In this document: in pieces, positions 49,794 through 58,316 of the stretch
Numbering within the stretch: the first letter of the stretch is position 1
Layout of the letters: every line of letters begins with the position of its first letter
Assembly: GCF_000382165.1 (NCBI RefSeq)
Contig: NZ_KB907711.1
Span: 62,001 to 126,000, forward strand
DNA length: 64,000 bases
Source: Arsukibacterium perlucidum DSM 18276
Lineage (GTDB): Bacteria > Pseudomonadota > Gammaproteobacteria > Enterobacterales > Alteromonadaceae
Reading direction: 5' to 3'
Notes under the pieces: model-generated
Told to the model about the DNA's origin: nothing
What the model saw: the letters and a program-made list of their open reading frames with translations, nothing else
Database searches by the model: none
Made by a program: the position numbers and the translations under genes

Positions 49794-52217
49794 ATGAAAA
49801 CACGAAATTTAAATCGTTCCTGCCTGGCACTGGCCGTAAGCCTGGCAATAAGCAGCACCACTGCAATTGCACAGCAAACTGACAATGAGAACGACGTCGC
49901 AGCAGAAGCTTCAGCCAGCACAGGTCTTGGTTTTGAGCGTATTTTAGTAACCGGGGCTGTGTCACGTAATCAGTCGGTTATGCAATCAAGTGTCTCCGTC
50001 AGCACTCTGACATTTGAAGACATAGATGTCTCCAGTCCACGCTCTACCGCTGAGATCTTCCGGATGTTGCCCGGTGTAAGAAGCGAATCTACCGGCGGCG
50101 AAGGTAATGCGAATATTGCTGTACGCGGCCTGCCCGTTGCCGCAGGCGGCGCCAAGTTTTTAACCTTACAGGAAGATGGTTTACCGGTGTTGCAGTTTGG
50201 CGATATTGCCTTCGGTAATGCAGACATTTTTGTCCGGGCAGATTCCACCATGGCCAGATTAGACGTAATTCGTGGCGGCTCAGCCAGCACCGCAGCCAGT
50301 AATTCACCAGGTGGTATCATTAACTTTATCAGCAAAACCGGCGAACACCAGGGTGGCAGCATTGCCATCAGTTCAGGCCTAAATTACGACCAGTTCAGAA
50401 CTGACTTTGAGTTCGGTGGTGATATTAACAATGACATGCGTTTTCATTTTGGTGGCTTTGTCCGTCAGGGTGAAGGCGTTCGCGACCCGGGCTATCAGGG
50501 TGAGCGTGGCTACCAAATCAAAGCCAATGTGACAAAAGAATTCAGCGCTGGCTATGTCAGAGTTTATGCAAAACATCTGAACGACCGCGCAGCCAGTTAT
50601 ATGCCAATGCCAATGTATGCCGATGGCAGCTCAGTCCCAGGCTATGATGCGCAAAAAGACACCTTACAATCGGTTTATTTAACCCAAACCGTACGGTTAA
50701 ATGGTGACAATCAAATCTCCCGCGGTGATGTACGCAACGGTATGAATCCGAAAGTCGACAGTTTTGGAATTGAAGCCCAATTTGATTTAGATGAAAACTG
50801 GACCTTAGACAATCGTTTCAGAATTAGTGATGTCAGTGGCAATTTCATTACCCTGTTCCCTGCTGAAGTGGGCAACGCGCAGGGCATTGCAGACAGTATT
50901 GCCGGAAATAACTCGACGCTTACTTATGCAGTAGGCCCCCAGGCTGGCCAGAACTACACGGCAGCAGACGCTATGCGGATCCATACCTTTGATGTTGAAA
51001 TCAATGACTTTGGCTCCATGGTAAATGATCTTAAATTGGCAAGAAGTTTTGGCGACGTCGATGTCACCTTTGGTTATTACATGGCTGATCAAACTATCAG
51101 TATGTCATGGCTATGGAACTCGTACCTGATGGCCCTGAAAGGCAATAATGCTGAACTATTAAATGTTAACGCCGCGGATGGGACTGCTTTCTCAGAACAA
51201 GGCCAGCTGGCGTATGGCGTTCCTTTCTGGGGCAACTGCTGTCAACGTAACTATGACACCCAATACAGTACAACAGCGCCCTATATTAACGTTGGCTGGG
51301 CGTTTGGTGACTGGTCACTTGATGCCAGTGTAAGACGGGATAACGGCAAAGCCACCGGTACTTATGCCGGTGCTTCGCAAAGCAGCCGCGATATGAACAA
51401 CGATGGCGCTATCAGTCAAATTGAGCAAAGTGTATCCGGTATTGATTTAGCCAACCCGCAACTGGTCAATTACAGCTGGGGTTACAATTCATATTCTGCC
51501 GGTGCTAATTACCAGTTCAATCGCGACTGGGCAATGTTTGGCCGGATTAGTAAAGGCGCCCGCGCTAATGCTGACCGCCTGTTGTTTGGTAAAGTTAATG
51601 CTGATGGCTCAGTAGCACGTGAAGATGCCATTGACGAAGTAAAACAATATGAAATTGGTAGTAAAAGCCGCCATGGCAACCTTAACTTGTTTGCCACCTT
51701 GTTTTTTGCTGAAACCGATGAGCAAAACTTTGAAGCTACAACTCAGCTCTTTTTCGACCGGGTTTATAAAGCTAAAGGTATCGAGTTAGAAAGTAGCTAC
51801 CGTATCGGCGACTTTGATTTCCGTGGTTCAGTAACCTTTACTGACGCTGAAATCAGCAGTGATGCGTTAAACCCAGATGTCGTTGGCAATACGCCAAGGC
51901 GCCAGGCAGATATGATCTATAGCTTACTGGCACGTTACACCATGGATAACGCTCAGGTCGGTATTAGCCTGGTTGGTACCACTGATTCTTATGCTCAGGA
52001 TAATAATGACTTAAAATTCAGCGGTTATACTCAGCTTAACGCTTTTGCAAATTATGAACTGGCAGAAAACCTGACCCTTTCTCTGAACGTTAATAACCTG
52101 TTTGATACCATTGGTATTACTGAAGCGGAGCAAGGCAGTGTTCCAGAAAATGGCATTATCACGGCGCGCACTATTAATGGCCGCACTGCCTCAGTTGGTT
52201 TGCGTTATCAGTTCTAA
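49794..52217 (+). CDS. TonB-dependent outer-membrane receptor, probable sucrose/glucan uptake
   Basis: 807 residues with a signal peptide (1-26, ending TAIA), a plug domain (RILVTGAVSRNQSVMQSSVSV, then AEIFRMLPGVRSESTGGEGNANIAVRGL) and a 22-strand barrel ending in SVGLRYQF. The carbohydrate role is inferred from its neighbours: LacI regulator, MFS transporter, amylosucrase and fructokinase with shared operators. No TonB box could be picked with confidence. There is a weak Shine-Dalgarno, AGGG, about 12 nt before the ATG. A terminator follows. Confidence 0.92.
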   Translation: MKTRNLNRSCLALAVSLAISSTTAIAQQTDNENDVAAEASASTGLGFERILVTGAVSRNQSVMQSSVSVSTLTFEDIDVSSPRSTAEIFRMLPGVRSESTGGEGNANIAVRGLPVAAGGAKFLTLQEDGLPVLQFGDIAFGNADIFVRADSTMARLDVIRGGSASTAASNSPGGIINFISKTGEHQGGSIAISSGLNYDQFRTDFEFGGDINNDMRFHFGGFVRQGEGVRDPGYQGERGYQIKANVTKEFSAGYVRVYAKHLNDRAASYMPMPMYADGSSVPGYDAQKDTLQSVYLTQTVRLNGDNQISRGDVRNGMNPKVDSFGIEAQFDLDENWTLDNRFRISDVSGNFITLFPAEVGNAQGIADSIAGNNSTLTYAVGPQAGQNYTAADAMRIHTFDVEINDFGSMVNDLKLARSFGDVDVTFGYYMADQTISMSWLWNSYLMALKGNNAELLNVNAADGTAFSEQGQLAYGVPFWGNCCQRNYDTQYSTTAPYINVGWAFGDWSLDASVRRDNGKATGTYAGASQSSRDMNNDGAISQIEQSVSGIDLANPQLVNYSWGYNSYSAGANYQFNRDWAMFGRISKGARANADRLLFGKVNADGSVAREDAIDEVKQYEIGSKSRHGNLNLFATLFFAETDEQNFEATTQLFFDRVYKAKGIELESSYRIGDFDFRGSVTFTDAEISSDALNPDVVGNTPRRQADMIYSLLARYTMDNAQVGISLVGTTDSYAQDNNDLKFSGYTQLNAFANYELAENLTLSLNVNNLFDTIGITEAEQGSVPENGIITARTINGRTASVGLRYQF

Positions 52218-52240
52218 ACTACGTTAAGCCATCATCTGAT

Positions 52241-52266
52241 AGCGGTTGCAAAAGCAGCCGCTTTTT
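52241..52266 (+). terminator. Rho-independent terminator after the receptor gene
   Basis: AGCGG/CCGCT stem with an inner TTGC/GCAG extension and AAAA loop, followed by TTTTTCT. It lies 23 bp after the stop. Confidence 0.75.
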
Positions 52267-52305
52267 CTGCTATCAACCCTTATCCCATCGCTCGCAACAA
52301 TAACC

Positions 52306-52318
52306 CTTAACGTTTAAG
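52306..52318. promoter_or_regulatory. LacI-type half-conserved operator upstream of the regulator gene
   Basis: CTTAACGTTTAAG is the 14-bp operator motif with one A missing from the left arm. It lies 67 bp before the ATG of the LacI-family gene and suggests weak autoregulation. Confidence 0.5.
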
Positions 52319-52384
52319 TTCAACTGTATTAAAGTGCTTGTGGAATTATTGATTAGAACTATTCGCATAAGGATTAGTTAATAC

Positions 52385-53410
52385 ATGGCGAACGTTACGC
52401 TTAAGTCATTGGCAAAACACCTTGGTGTGTCAATTGCTACCGTGTCCAATGCATTTAACCGCCCGGATCAACTATCTGCTGATCTGAGACGCCATATTTT
52501 AAAAGAAAGCGAAAAATTGGGCTTTACCGGCCCGAATGCTACCGCACGAAGCTTACGCACAGGTCGCTCAGACATGATAGCTATTTTATTGTCTGACACC
52601 CTGGAGTATTCCATTAGTGATCCGGTAGCAAACCAGCTAATCAAAGGCATTGCTGAAGTACTGCAGCAACAGGGCAAAGATATGCTGCTGTTGTCGGGCA
52701 GCAAAGCGGTTCACAGCACCGCTGAAGCACTACCTGACGGTTTTATTATTTATGGCAGCCCTAAAAATCACGAACAACTGGAGCGCGTTTTCCAAAGCGG
52801 CAAGCCGATGATTAGTGTTGATTGTAACTTAACCGGCATGGGCTCAGTTAACATCGATAACTATCGCTACGCTTATGATATTGCCCACTATGCCCTGCAG
52901 CAGCAAGCTGGCAAGGTTGCAGTACTGGGCCTGCGCTTACTTGATTCAAACCGGGTTTGCCGGATGCAAAGCCACGAGCTGTATGATCAAAATGAAGCCA
53001 TCTCCCGCCGTCGACTTGATGGTTATCTGGCGGCCGCTGCTGATTTAAACCGTGAACTCAGTGCCGAGCAAATCTGGCATATACCGGTTAACAACCATCA
53101 CTATGCAGAAATTGCAGCACGAGAAGCACTGACCCAACACCCGAGGCCAACATTGCTGTTGTGTATGAGCGACCGGATTGCGCTTGGTGCAATGAGTGTA
53201 GCCAGACAACTCGGTTTAAAGATCCCGGAAGATTTAAAGCTGGTTGGTTTCGATGGTATTGAAGAAGCTGAGCGAGCTTATCCTGCCCTGACGACTGTTG
53301 CTCAGCATAGCGATGAAAAAGGCCGCACAGCAGCCCGTATGATACTGGCTGGTGATGTGCAGCAGGACATATTACTCGAGTGTGAATTAAGGCTACGCGC
53401 CAGCTGCTAA
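52385..53410 (+). CDS. LacI-family regulator of the sucrose locus
   Basis: 341 residues. The helix-turn-helix MANVTLKSLAKHLGVSIATVSNAFNRPDQLS and hinge helix (GPNATARSLRTGRS) are followed by a periplasmic-binding-fold effector domain (SDTLEYSISDPVANQLIKGI, LLCMSDRIALGAMSVARQLGLKIPEDLKLVGFDG). LacI regulators of such loci usually release their operators when bound to sugar or sugar phosphate. The recurring palindrome CTTAAACGTTTAAG in the surrounding promoters is its likely site. Gene symbol withheld: scrR is plausible by function but not provable here. Confidence 0.93.
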   Translation: MANVTLKSLAKHLGVSIATVSNAFNRPDQLSADLRRHILKESEKLGFTGPNATARSLRTGRSDMIAILLSDTLEYSISDPVANQLIKGIAEVLQQQGKDMLLLSGSKAVHSTAEALPDGFIIYGSPKNHEQLERVFQSGKPMISVDCNLTGMGSVNIDNYRYAYDIAHYALQQQAGKVAVLGLRLLDSNRVCRMQSHELYDQNEAISRRRLDGYLAAAADLNRELSAEQIWHIPVNNHHYAEIAAREALTQHPRPTLLLCMSDRIALGAMSVARQLGLKIPEDLKLVGFDGIEEAERAYPALTTVAQHSDEKGRTAARMILAGDVQQDILLECELRLRASC

Positions 53411-53468
53411 CAACATAAACTGATTAACCAGCAACTTTTGTGTTCATTTTTCGAACTCCCGCTTGATA

Positions 53469-53482
53469 CTTAAACGTTTAAG
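53469..53482. promoter_or_regulatory. Perfect LacI-type operator upstream of the MFS gene
   Basis: CTTAAACGTTTAAG, a 14-bp perfect palindrome 145 bp before the MFS start codon. Best copy of the locus motif. Confidence 0.75.
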
Positions 53483-53626
53483 GTGTAATTTTAAAGCATG
53501 GTTTTTTGCCAAACCAGCGATAACCAACAACATCAAAACCACCATAAAGTGGTAGCCAGAAAATAATGATTGTACTGGCATTATAAAACTGACGGGCAAC
53601 ATGCCTGCTAAAGACAGGGTAACAAC

Positions 53627-54853
53627 ATGCAACAAACACCAATAACGGCCACAGCTGTGGTAACTGAGCACACCTATACCCAGGTAAAGTGGATGACTTG
53701 CCTGATGTTCTTTGTTTTTGCTATGACCACCGATGCAGTAGGTGTAATTATACCGGAAGTGGTTAAGCAGTTTGATCTCAGCCTGACCCAGGCCGCAGCC
53801 TTTCACTATGTACCAATGGTTTTTATTGGTTTATCTGGCTTATTTCTGGGGCAACTGGCTGATCAGTTAGGTCGCAAAAAAATCATCTTATTTGGCCTGT
53901 TTATTTATACCCTGGCCTGTTTCGCTTTTGCGCTTAACCAGAGCTTTTACTTTTACATGCTGCTGCTGGGCTTATGTGGCTTAAGCATCGGTTTATTTAA
54001 AACCGGTGCCCTGGCCCTGATCGGAGACATTAGCCCCAATACCCTTAGCCATACCCGCCTGATGAACCGGGTAGAAGGTTTTTTTGGCTTGGGCGCTATT
54101 GTCGGCCCTGCACTGGTGGCCATTTTACTGATGCTGGATATGGCCTGGGAGCAGCTCTATCTGGTCGCGGGCTTAATTTGCGCCATTTTGCTGATTATTG
54201 CCTGGCGCATGGACTATCCGGCTTATGTTACCCAGCCCAAAACGTCTATCTGGCACTGTCTGAAACTGGCCAAAAATCCTTATGCATTGGGTTTTTCACT
54301 GGCCATAGCCTGCTATGTCGCAACCGAAGTCGCGGTGTTTGTCTGGCTGCCAACCTTGCTGCAACAATACGACGGTCAATATACGTTGCTGGCAGCACAT
54401 GCCATCACCGTATTTTTTATCCTACGCACCGTTGGTCGTTTTTTAGCCGAATGGTTGTTAAGCCTTTTTAGCTGGACTATTTTGTTGGCCTGGTTCAGCA
54501 CTGCCATTGCGCTGTGTTTTGTATTGAGCATGATTCAGGGTGTAGCCTGGGCATTGTGGCTGATGCCGCTTTCCGGTTTGTTTATGTCAATGATGTACCC
54601 AACACTTAATTCCAAAGGCATCAGTTGTTTCCCCCGGCATCAGCATGGCGCAGCAGCAGGTTTAATTTTAGCTTTCACCGCATTAGCCGCAGCACTTGGC
54701 CCGCTAATGATGGGAATTGTCGGTGATATATTTGGTGATGTGCGCTATGGGTTTTACCTGGCAACGGGCTTTGCGCTAATTATGACAGTCGGTTTGTGGT
54801 GGAATCACTTGGTAAACCCTGCAGAGCAACAACTGCAAAAAATGTCACATTAG
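53627..54853 (+). CDS. MFS transporter, probable sugar (sucrose)/H+ symporter
   Basis: 408 residues with twelve membrane helices and the MFS loop motif GQLADQLGRKKIILFGLFIYT between helices 2 and 3. It belongs to the sugar/metabolite branch; the neighbours (amylosucrase and fructokinase) make sucrose the most likely substrate, but the sequence alone does not show substrate specificity. AGGG precedes the start. A strong terminator at 54928 ends the transcript. Confidence 0.9.
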   Translation: MQQTPITATAVVTEHTYTQVKWMTCLMFFVFAMTTDAVGVIIPEVVKQFDLSLTQAAAFHYVPMVFIGLSGLFLGQLADQLGRKKIILFGLFIYTLACFAFALNQSFYFYMLLLGLCGLSIGLFKTGALALIGDISPNTLSHTRLMNRVEGFFGLGAIVGPALVAILLMLDMAWEQLYLVAGLICAILLIIAWRMDYPAYVTQPKTSIWHCLKLAKNPYALGFSLAIACYVATEVAVFVWLPTLLQQYDGQYTLLAAHAITVFFILRTVGRFLAEWLLSLFSWTILLAWFSTAIALCFVLSMIQGVAWALWLMPLSGLFMSMMYPTLNSKGISCFPRHQHGAAAGLILAFTALAAALGPLMMGIVGDIFGDVRYGFYLATGFALIMTVGLWWNHLVNPAEQQLQKMSH

Positions 54854-54927
54854 GTTGTTGTATAAAATGTTGTTTTATAAAAGGTTGTTGTATAAACTTT
54901 TTTTGTAAACCTGTATCTCTCCTGTTT

Positions 54928-54952
54928 AGCCCCGCCCCGCGGGGCTTTTTTT
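54928..54952 (+). terminator. Terminator of the MFS transcript
   Basis: AGCCCCGC-ccc-GCGGGGCT (54928-54946) followed by seven T residues. Confidence 0.88.
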
Positions 54953-54984
54953 GCTTATGCTAAGGCAATTTTATTAACAACAAA

Positions 54985-55019
54985 AAAGCCGGCAACGCGT
55001 TCTAGCAGATGCCGGCTTT
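54985..55019 (-). terminator. Terminator of the amylosucrase transcript
   Basis: AAAGCCGGCA (54985-54994) pairs with TGCCGGCTTT (55010-55019); read on the - strand the stem ends in a T run. It lies 17 bp after the amylosucrase stop and faces the MFS terminator. Confidence 0.8.
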
Positions 55020-55035
55020 AGCTGCTTGTTTAAAT

Positions 55036-56976
55036 TCAATTTATGGCGCTTAACCACACTACCTGGTAAGGCTTTAAATTAATGCTTTGGCCATCAAACC
55101 GCTGCCCCGTTAATTCGTCACGCCATTTGCCGGCTGCTAAGCCAGCATACAGCTGGTCAGACTCACTAAAATTCACTACACAAAGTAAGCGTTGCATGTC
55201 AGCCTGGCGCTGGTAGACAAACAAATGGGGGTTACCGCTTGCTAAAATTTCTGTGCTGCCCTGGCCTAACACCATCAAGCCAGCTCTAACTTTAACCAGA
55301 TGCTGTAACTGCTGATAAATACGTCCGGACAAACTCGCAGGGTCTTTCGCTGCTAACAGCTGTTGCTCAGACATTTTAACCCGGTTCACCCAGCGGCTAT
55401 CATCCTGTTTAGCCGGGTCTTGCTGGTAGCTGTAATCATTTAACAAGCCTAACTCATCACCCATGTAGAGTAGCGGCAGGCCTCCAATACTTAAAATTAC
55501 GCTATTTAACACAAAAATTCGCGCCAGCGCCTGCTCAAGCTGCAGCTGCTGCTGCACGTCATCTGAATTCTGTAGCGCTTGCTCTACCCCGGTAAGTGAG
55601 GCCAGCATACCGGTAACGCGACAATCCCCGGTAACAGGGTTTTGCTGAAATGGCACACCAGTGGCAAAACTTCCGCTAAACTGGCCGGTATAGAACTGGT
55701 TTAAAAACTGCCGGTGATGCTCAGGGTTAATCCCCAATTGCCAGGCCACATTGTCATCAAAGGTCCAGCCAATATCATCATGACAACGAATATAGTTTAC
55801 CCAACTGCAATGTGGATTTATCGCAAAGCGCCGTTGCAATGATTCAGTCAATAAACGGGTTTTACGGGTGGCCAGACTATTCCACAACAACGCCATCAAC
55901 AAAGGATTATATGACAGCTGACATTCTTCGGGCGAAATGTATTTTACCACCTCATCCGGATGCACTATCGCTTCAGACTTAAACTGTAATGCCGGTGCAG
56001 CGATCCGGGCGACCGCATTGAATGCTTGAATTAACGTATGCGCTTTTGGCAGGTTTTCACAATTAGTACCAGCCTCTTTCCAAACAAAAGCCAGGGCGTC
56101 TAACCTTAGTACCGCTGCCCCCTGATTGGCCAGAAATAACATCTCTTCGGCCATGGCATTAAATACCGCCGGATTGGCGTAATTTAAATCCCACTGAAAG
56201 CTGTTAAAGGTGGTCCAGATCCAGCGCTGTGCGCCAGGTTCAAACGTAAAACAGCCGCGACGGATCTCAGGGAAAATTTCACGCAACCATGGCGCATATT
56301 GCTCACGCTCCTGTTCGCTAAAAAAGAAATAAAACTGCTGGTAATCTTTATCACCCGCTTTGGCTTTTTGCGCCCAGCGATGCTCATCCGAAGTATGATT
56401 AAACACGAAGTCAAGCACCGGCCGGATACCATGCAGATGCAGCTGTTGCATTAACTTAGCCAGCTCTGGCATGCTGCCCAGCGCCGGCATCGTTTTACGG
56501 TAATCAGACACAGCGTAACCACCATCGCTATTGGGCTCTGGTGCTTTAAACAGGGGCATCAGGTGCAGGTAGTTAATTCCGGTTTGCTTTAAATAAGGAA
56601 TACGCTCAGCCAGACCGGCAAAATTATCAGCAAATAAATCGACATAACAGGCAGAGCCTAAAGCATTCTGATGTTTATGCCAGTCTTGTGGCTGCTCATC
56701 CTCAGCCAGCAAATAGTCAGGCCGCTGCAAAACAGCTTTAGCCAATACCTTTAACAGCTGCTCAAGATAATAATAACTGTCAAACCGCTCACCATACAGC
56801 GGCAGATATAACTGCAGCAATGCAGGTAAATGCGCTTTTAAACGAGCTTCAAACAGCGGCCAGTTGTGTTTGGCTACCGCCTTCAGAGAAGAGCTGTAAC
56901 GTTTAAGTAGATCGCTGGAAAAATTAGCCAGCTCGACAGGGTCATGCTGTAATTCTGATAAGCTTCTCTGGGCCAT
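55036..56976 (-). CDS. Amylosucrase (GH13)
   Basis: 646 residues from ATG 56976 with GGAGG 9 nt upstream; the frame is open 20 codons further without support. An N-terminal helical domain (1-90) precedes a GH13 barrel with LRLDALAF (nucleophile Asp), FKSEAIVHP (acid/base Glu) and IRCHDDIGWTF (stabilising Asp), plus SCENLP-like and NPVTGDCRVTG stretches that match Neisseria amylosucrase closely. The enzyme transfers glucose from sucrose to an alpha-1,4-glucan and releases fructose, which the neighbouring fructokinase can phosphorylate. No signal peptide: intracellular. Transcribed divergently from the fructokinase gene. Confidence 0.95.
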   Translation of the reverse strand: MAQRSLSELQHDPVELANFSSDLLKRYSSSLKAVAKHNWPLFEARLKAHLPALLQLYLPLYGERFDSYYYLEQLLKVLAKAVLQRPDYLLAEDEQPQDWHKHQNALGSACYVDLFADNFAGLAERIPYLKQTGINYLHLMPLFKAPEPNSDGGYAVSDYRKTMPALGSMPELAKLMQQLHLHGIRPVLDFVFNHTSDEHRWAQKAKAGDKDYQQFYFFFSEQEREQYAPWLREIFPEIRRGCFTFEPGAQRWIWTTFNSFQWDLNYANPAVFNAMAEEMLFLANQGAAVLRLDALAFVWKEAGTNCENLPKAHTLIQAFNAVARIAAPALQFKSEAIVHPDEVVKYISPEECQLSYNPLLMALLWNSLATRKTRLLTESLQRRFAINPHCSWVNYIRCHDDIGWTFDDNVAWQLGINPEHHRQFLNQFYTGQFSGSFATGVPFQQNPVTGDCRVTGMLASLTGVEQALQNSDDVQQQLQLEQALARIFVLNSVILSIGGLPLLYMGDELGLLNDYSYQQDPAKQDDSRWVNRVKMSEQQLLAAKDPASLSGRIYQQLQHLVKVRAGLMVLGQGSTEILASGNPHLFVYQRQADMQRLLCVVNFSESDQLYAGLAAGKWRDELTGQRFDGQSINLKPYQVVWLSAIN

Positions 56977-57070
56977 CTGTCTGTTCCTCCCACTTGCATT
57001 AACCACTATATTTGCTTTATTTAAGCTGCAATGCAAGTAGATAAGAAAAAAACAGCTGTTTTTTTGGCCG

Positions 57071-57121
57071 GAATATTTACAATATTCACCCTATGGAGTA
57101 GCCTGAACTTAAACATTTCAG
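57071..57121. promoter_or_regulatory. Divergent promoter region with operator between amylosucrase and fructokinase
   Basis: Contains CTTAAACATTTCAG (57108-57121, 12/14 to the locus palindrome) and a separate perfect palindrome GAATATT-tac-AATATTC (57071-57087). One operator here could control both divergent genes. Confidence 0.6.
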
Positions 57122-57210
57122 ATCAATCAACTAAATTTTAGTTATTGGCTATGCTTGTCGTAGATAATATCTGATATTTGAAAACCTTTATTTCATCCCG
57201 GGAGACTTAT

Positions 57211-58158
57211 ATGCCATTACCCGTATATTGCTTTGGAGAAGTTTTGATCGACTTCTTACAAGACCCGAAACAGCCGGGGTTGTTTCGTCGCTTTGCTGGT
57301 GGTGCGCCCGCGAATGTTGCCGTTGCCGTAGCAAAATTGGGCGGTCAAGGGTGCTTTGTGGGCATGCTGGGCGCTGATATGTTTGGTGAGTTTTTGCTGT
57401 CAGAACTTGGCCAATACGGCGTGGACTGCCATGCCTGCGCCACCACCAGTGAGGCAAAAACAGCGCTGGCATTTGTTGCATTAAATGACGAAGGTGACCG
57501 CAGCTTTTCGTTTTACCGGCCGCCGGCAGCAGACCTGCTTTATACTATGGCGCATTTGCCGGACGGTTTCTGGCAGGCCCCTGCCATTCTGCACTTGTGT
57601 TCTAATAGCCTGACAGATAAAGCAATTGCGGATACGAGTTTTGCCATGGTAGCGCAAGCTCATAAACATGGCTGGTTGGTGTCGGTCGATGCTAATTTAC
57701 GCCATAACCTGTGGCCGAATGGCAAAGCGGACATAAATCTGGTATCCCAGTTACTGCAGCAGGCCGATATCATTAAACTCAGTGATGATGAGTTGAATTA
57801 CCTTGCACAGCAACAGGACCCAACAAGCTGGCTTTTGCAACTGCAGGCTAAACGCAATAGTTGGTTAGTCGTTACAGCTGGTAGCAATGCAGTAAACAGC
57901 TATAGCAAGCATATCTTCAGTTTACCTGTCTCTGCCGTTAAGGTGGTCGATACGACAGCAGCCGGTGATGCTTTCGTTGGCGCCTGGCTTTATCAGCTTA
58001 GTCAGCAGTTATCTGAGCAAGCCTGGCCGGCATTATTGCAGGACGAGATCAAACAAAAACTGCTACTGAGCAAAGCGATTAAAGCAGGTTCACTCACCTG
58101 CCAGCACTTTGGTGCTTTTACTTCACTACCTACCCGCTTAGAGTGGGAGTCAAATTAG
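57211..58158 (+). CDS. PfkB-family fructokinase
   Basis: 315 residues from ATG 57211 (GGGAGAC upstream); the ORF's TTG 11 codons earlier is not needed. VYCFGEVLIDFLQD, RFAGGAPANVAVAVAKLGG and VVDTTAAGDAFVGAWL are the two PfkB signatures with the catalytic Asp in DTTAAGDAF. Phosphorylates fructose released by amylosucrase to fructose-6-phosphate. Gene context rather than sequence decides fructose over other sugars. It is the last gene of the sucrose locus. Confidence 0.92.
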   Translation: MPLPVYCFGEVLIDFLQDPKQPGLFRRFAGGAPANVAVAVAKLGGQGCFVGMLGADMFGEFLLSELGQYGVDCHACATTSEAKTALAFVALNDEGDRSFSFYRPPAADLLYTMAHLPDGFWQAPAILHLCSNSLTDKAIADTSFAMVAQAHKHGWLVSVDANLRHNLWPNGKADINLVSQLLQQADIIKLSDDELNYLAQQQDPTSWLLQLQAKRNSWLVVTAGSNAVNSYSKHIFSLPVSAVKVVDTTAAGDAFVGAWLYQLSQQLSEQAWPALLQDEIKQKLLLSKAIKAGSLTCQHFGAFTSLPTRLEWESN

Positions 58159-58316
58159 TTTACACAGATGGTTTCGGCTATTCCAGCCATCTTCCAATCG
58201 AGTATATTGATTAAGACAATCGTTTTATTTCACATAAAACTATCACAGACTTACTATACTATTTTCATTGTTACCTGCGTAACAAAAACCAACGGTAAAT
58301 TAAAAGGACGGGAATA

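Noticed and set aside
53444-53806. 120-codon - strand ORF before the MFS gene
   Set aside because: It overlaps the MFS start and the operator region and has a scrambled composition without family likeness.
54853-54895. Repeat GGTTGTTGTATAAA after the MFS gene
   Set aside because: Two and a half short AT-rich copies between a stop codon and a terminator; likely slippage, with no feature attached.
58190-58316. OxyR site in front of katG
   Set aside because: ATAG/CTAT elements at the required spacing could not be found; only a possible -10 TATACT is visible.
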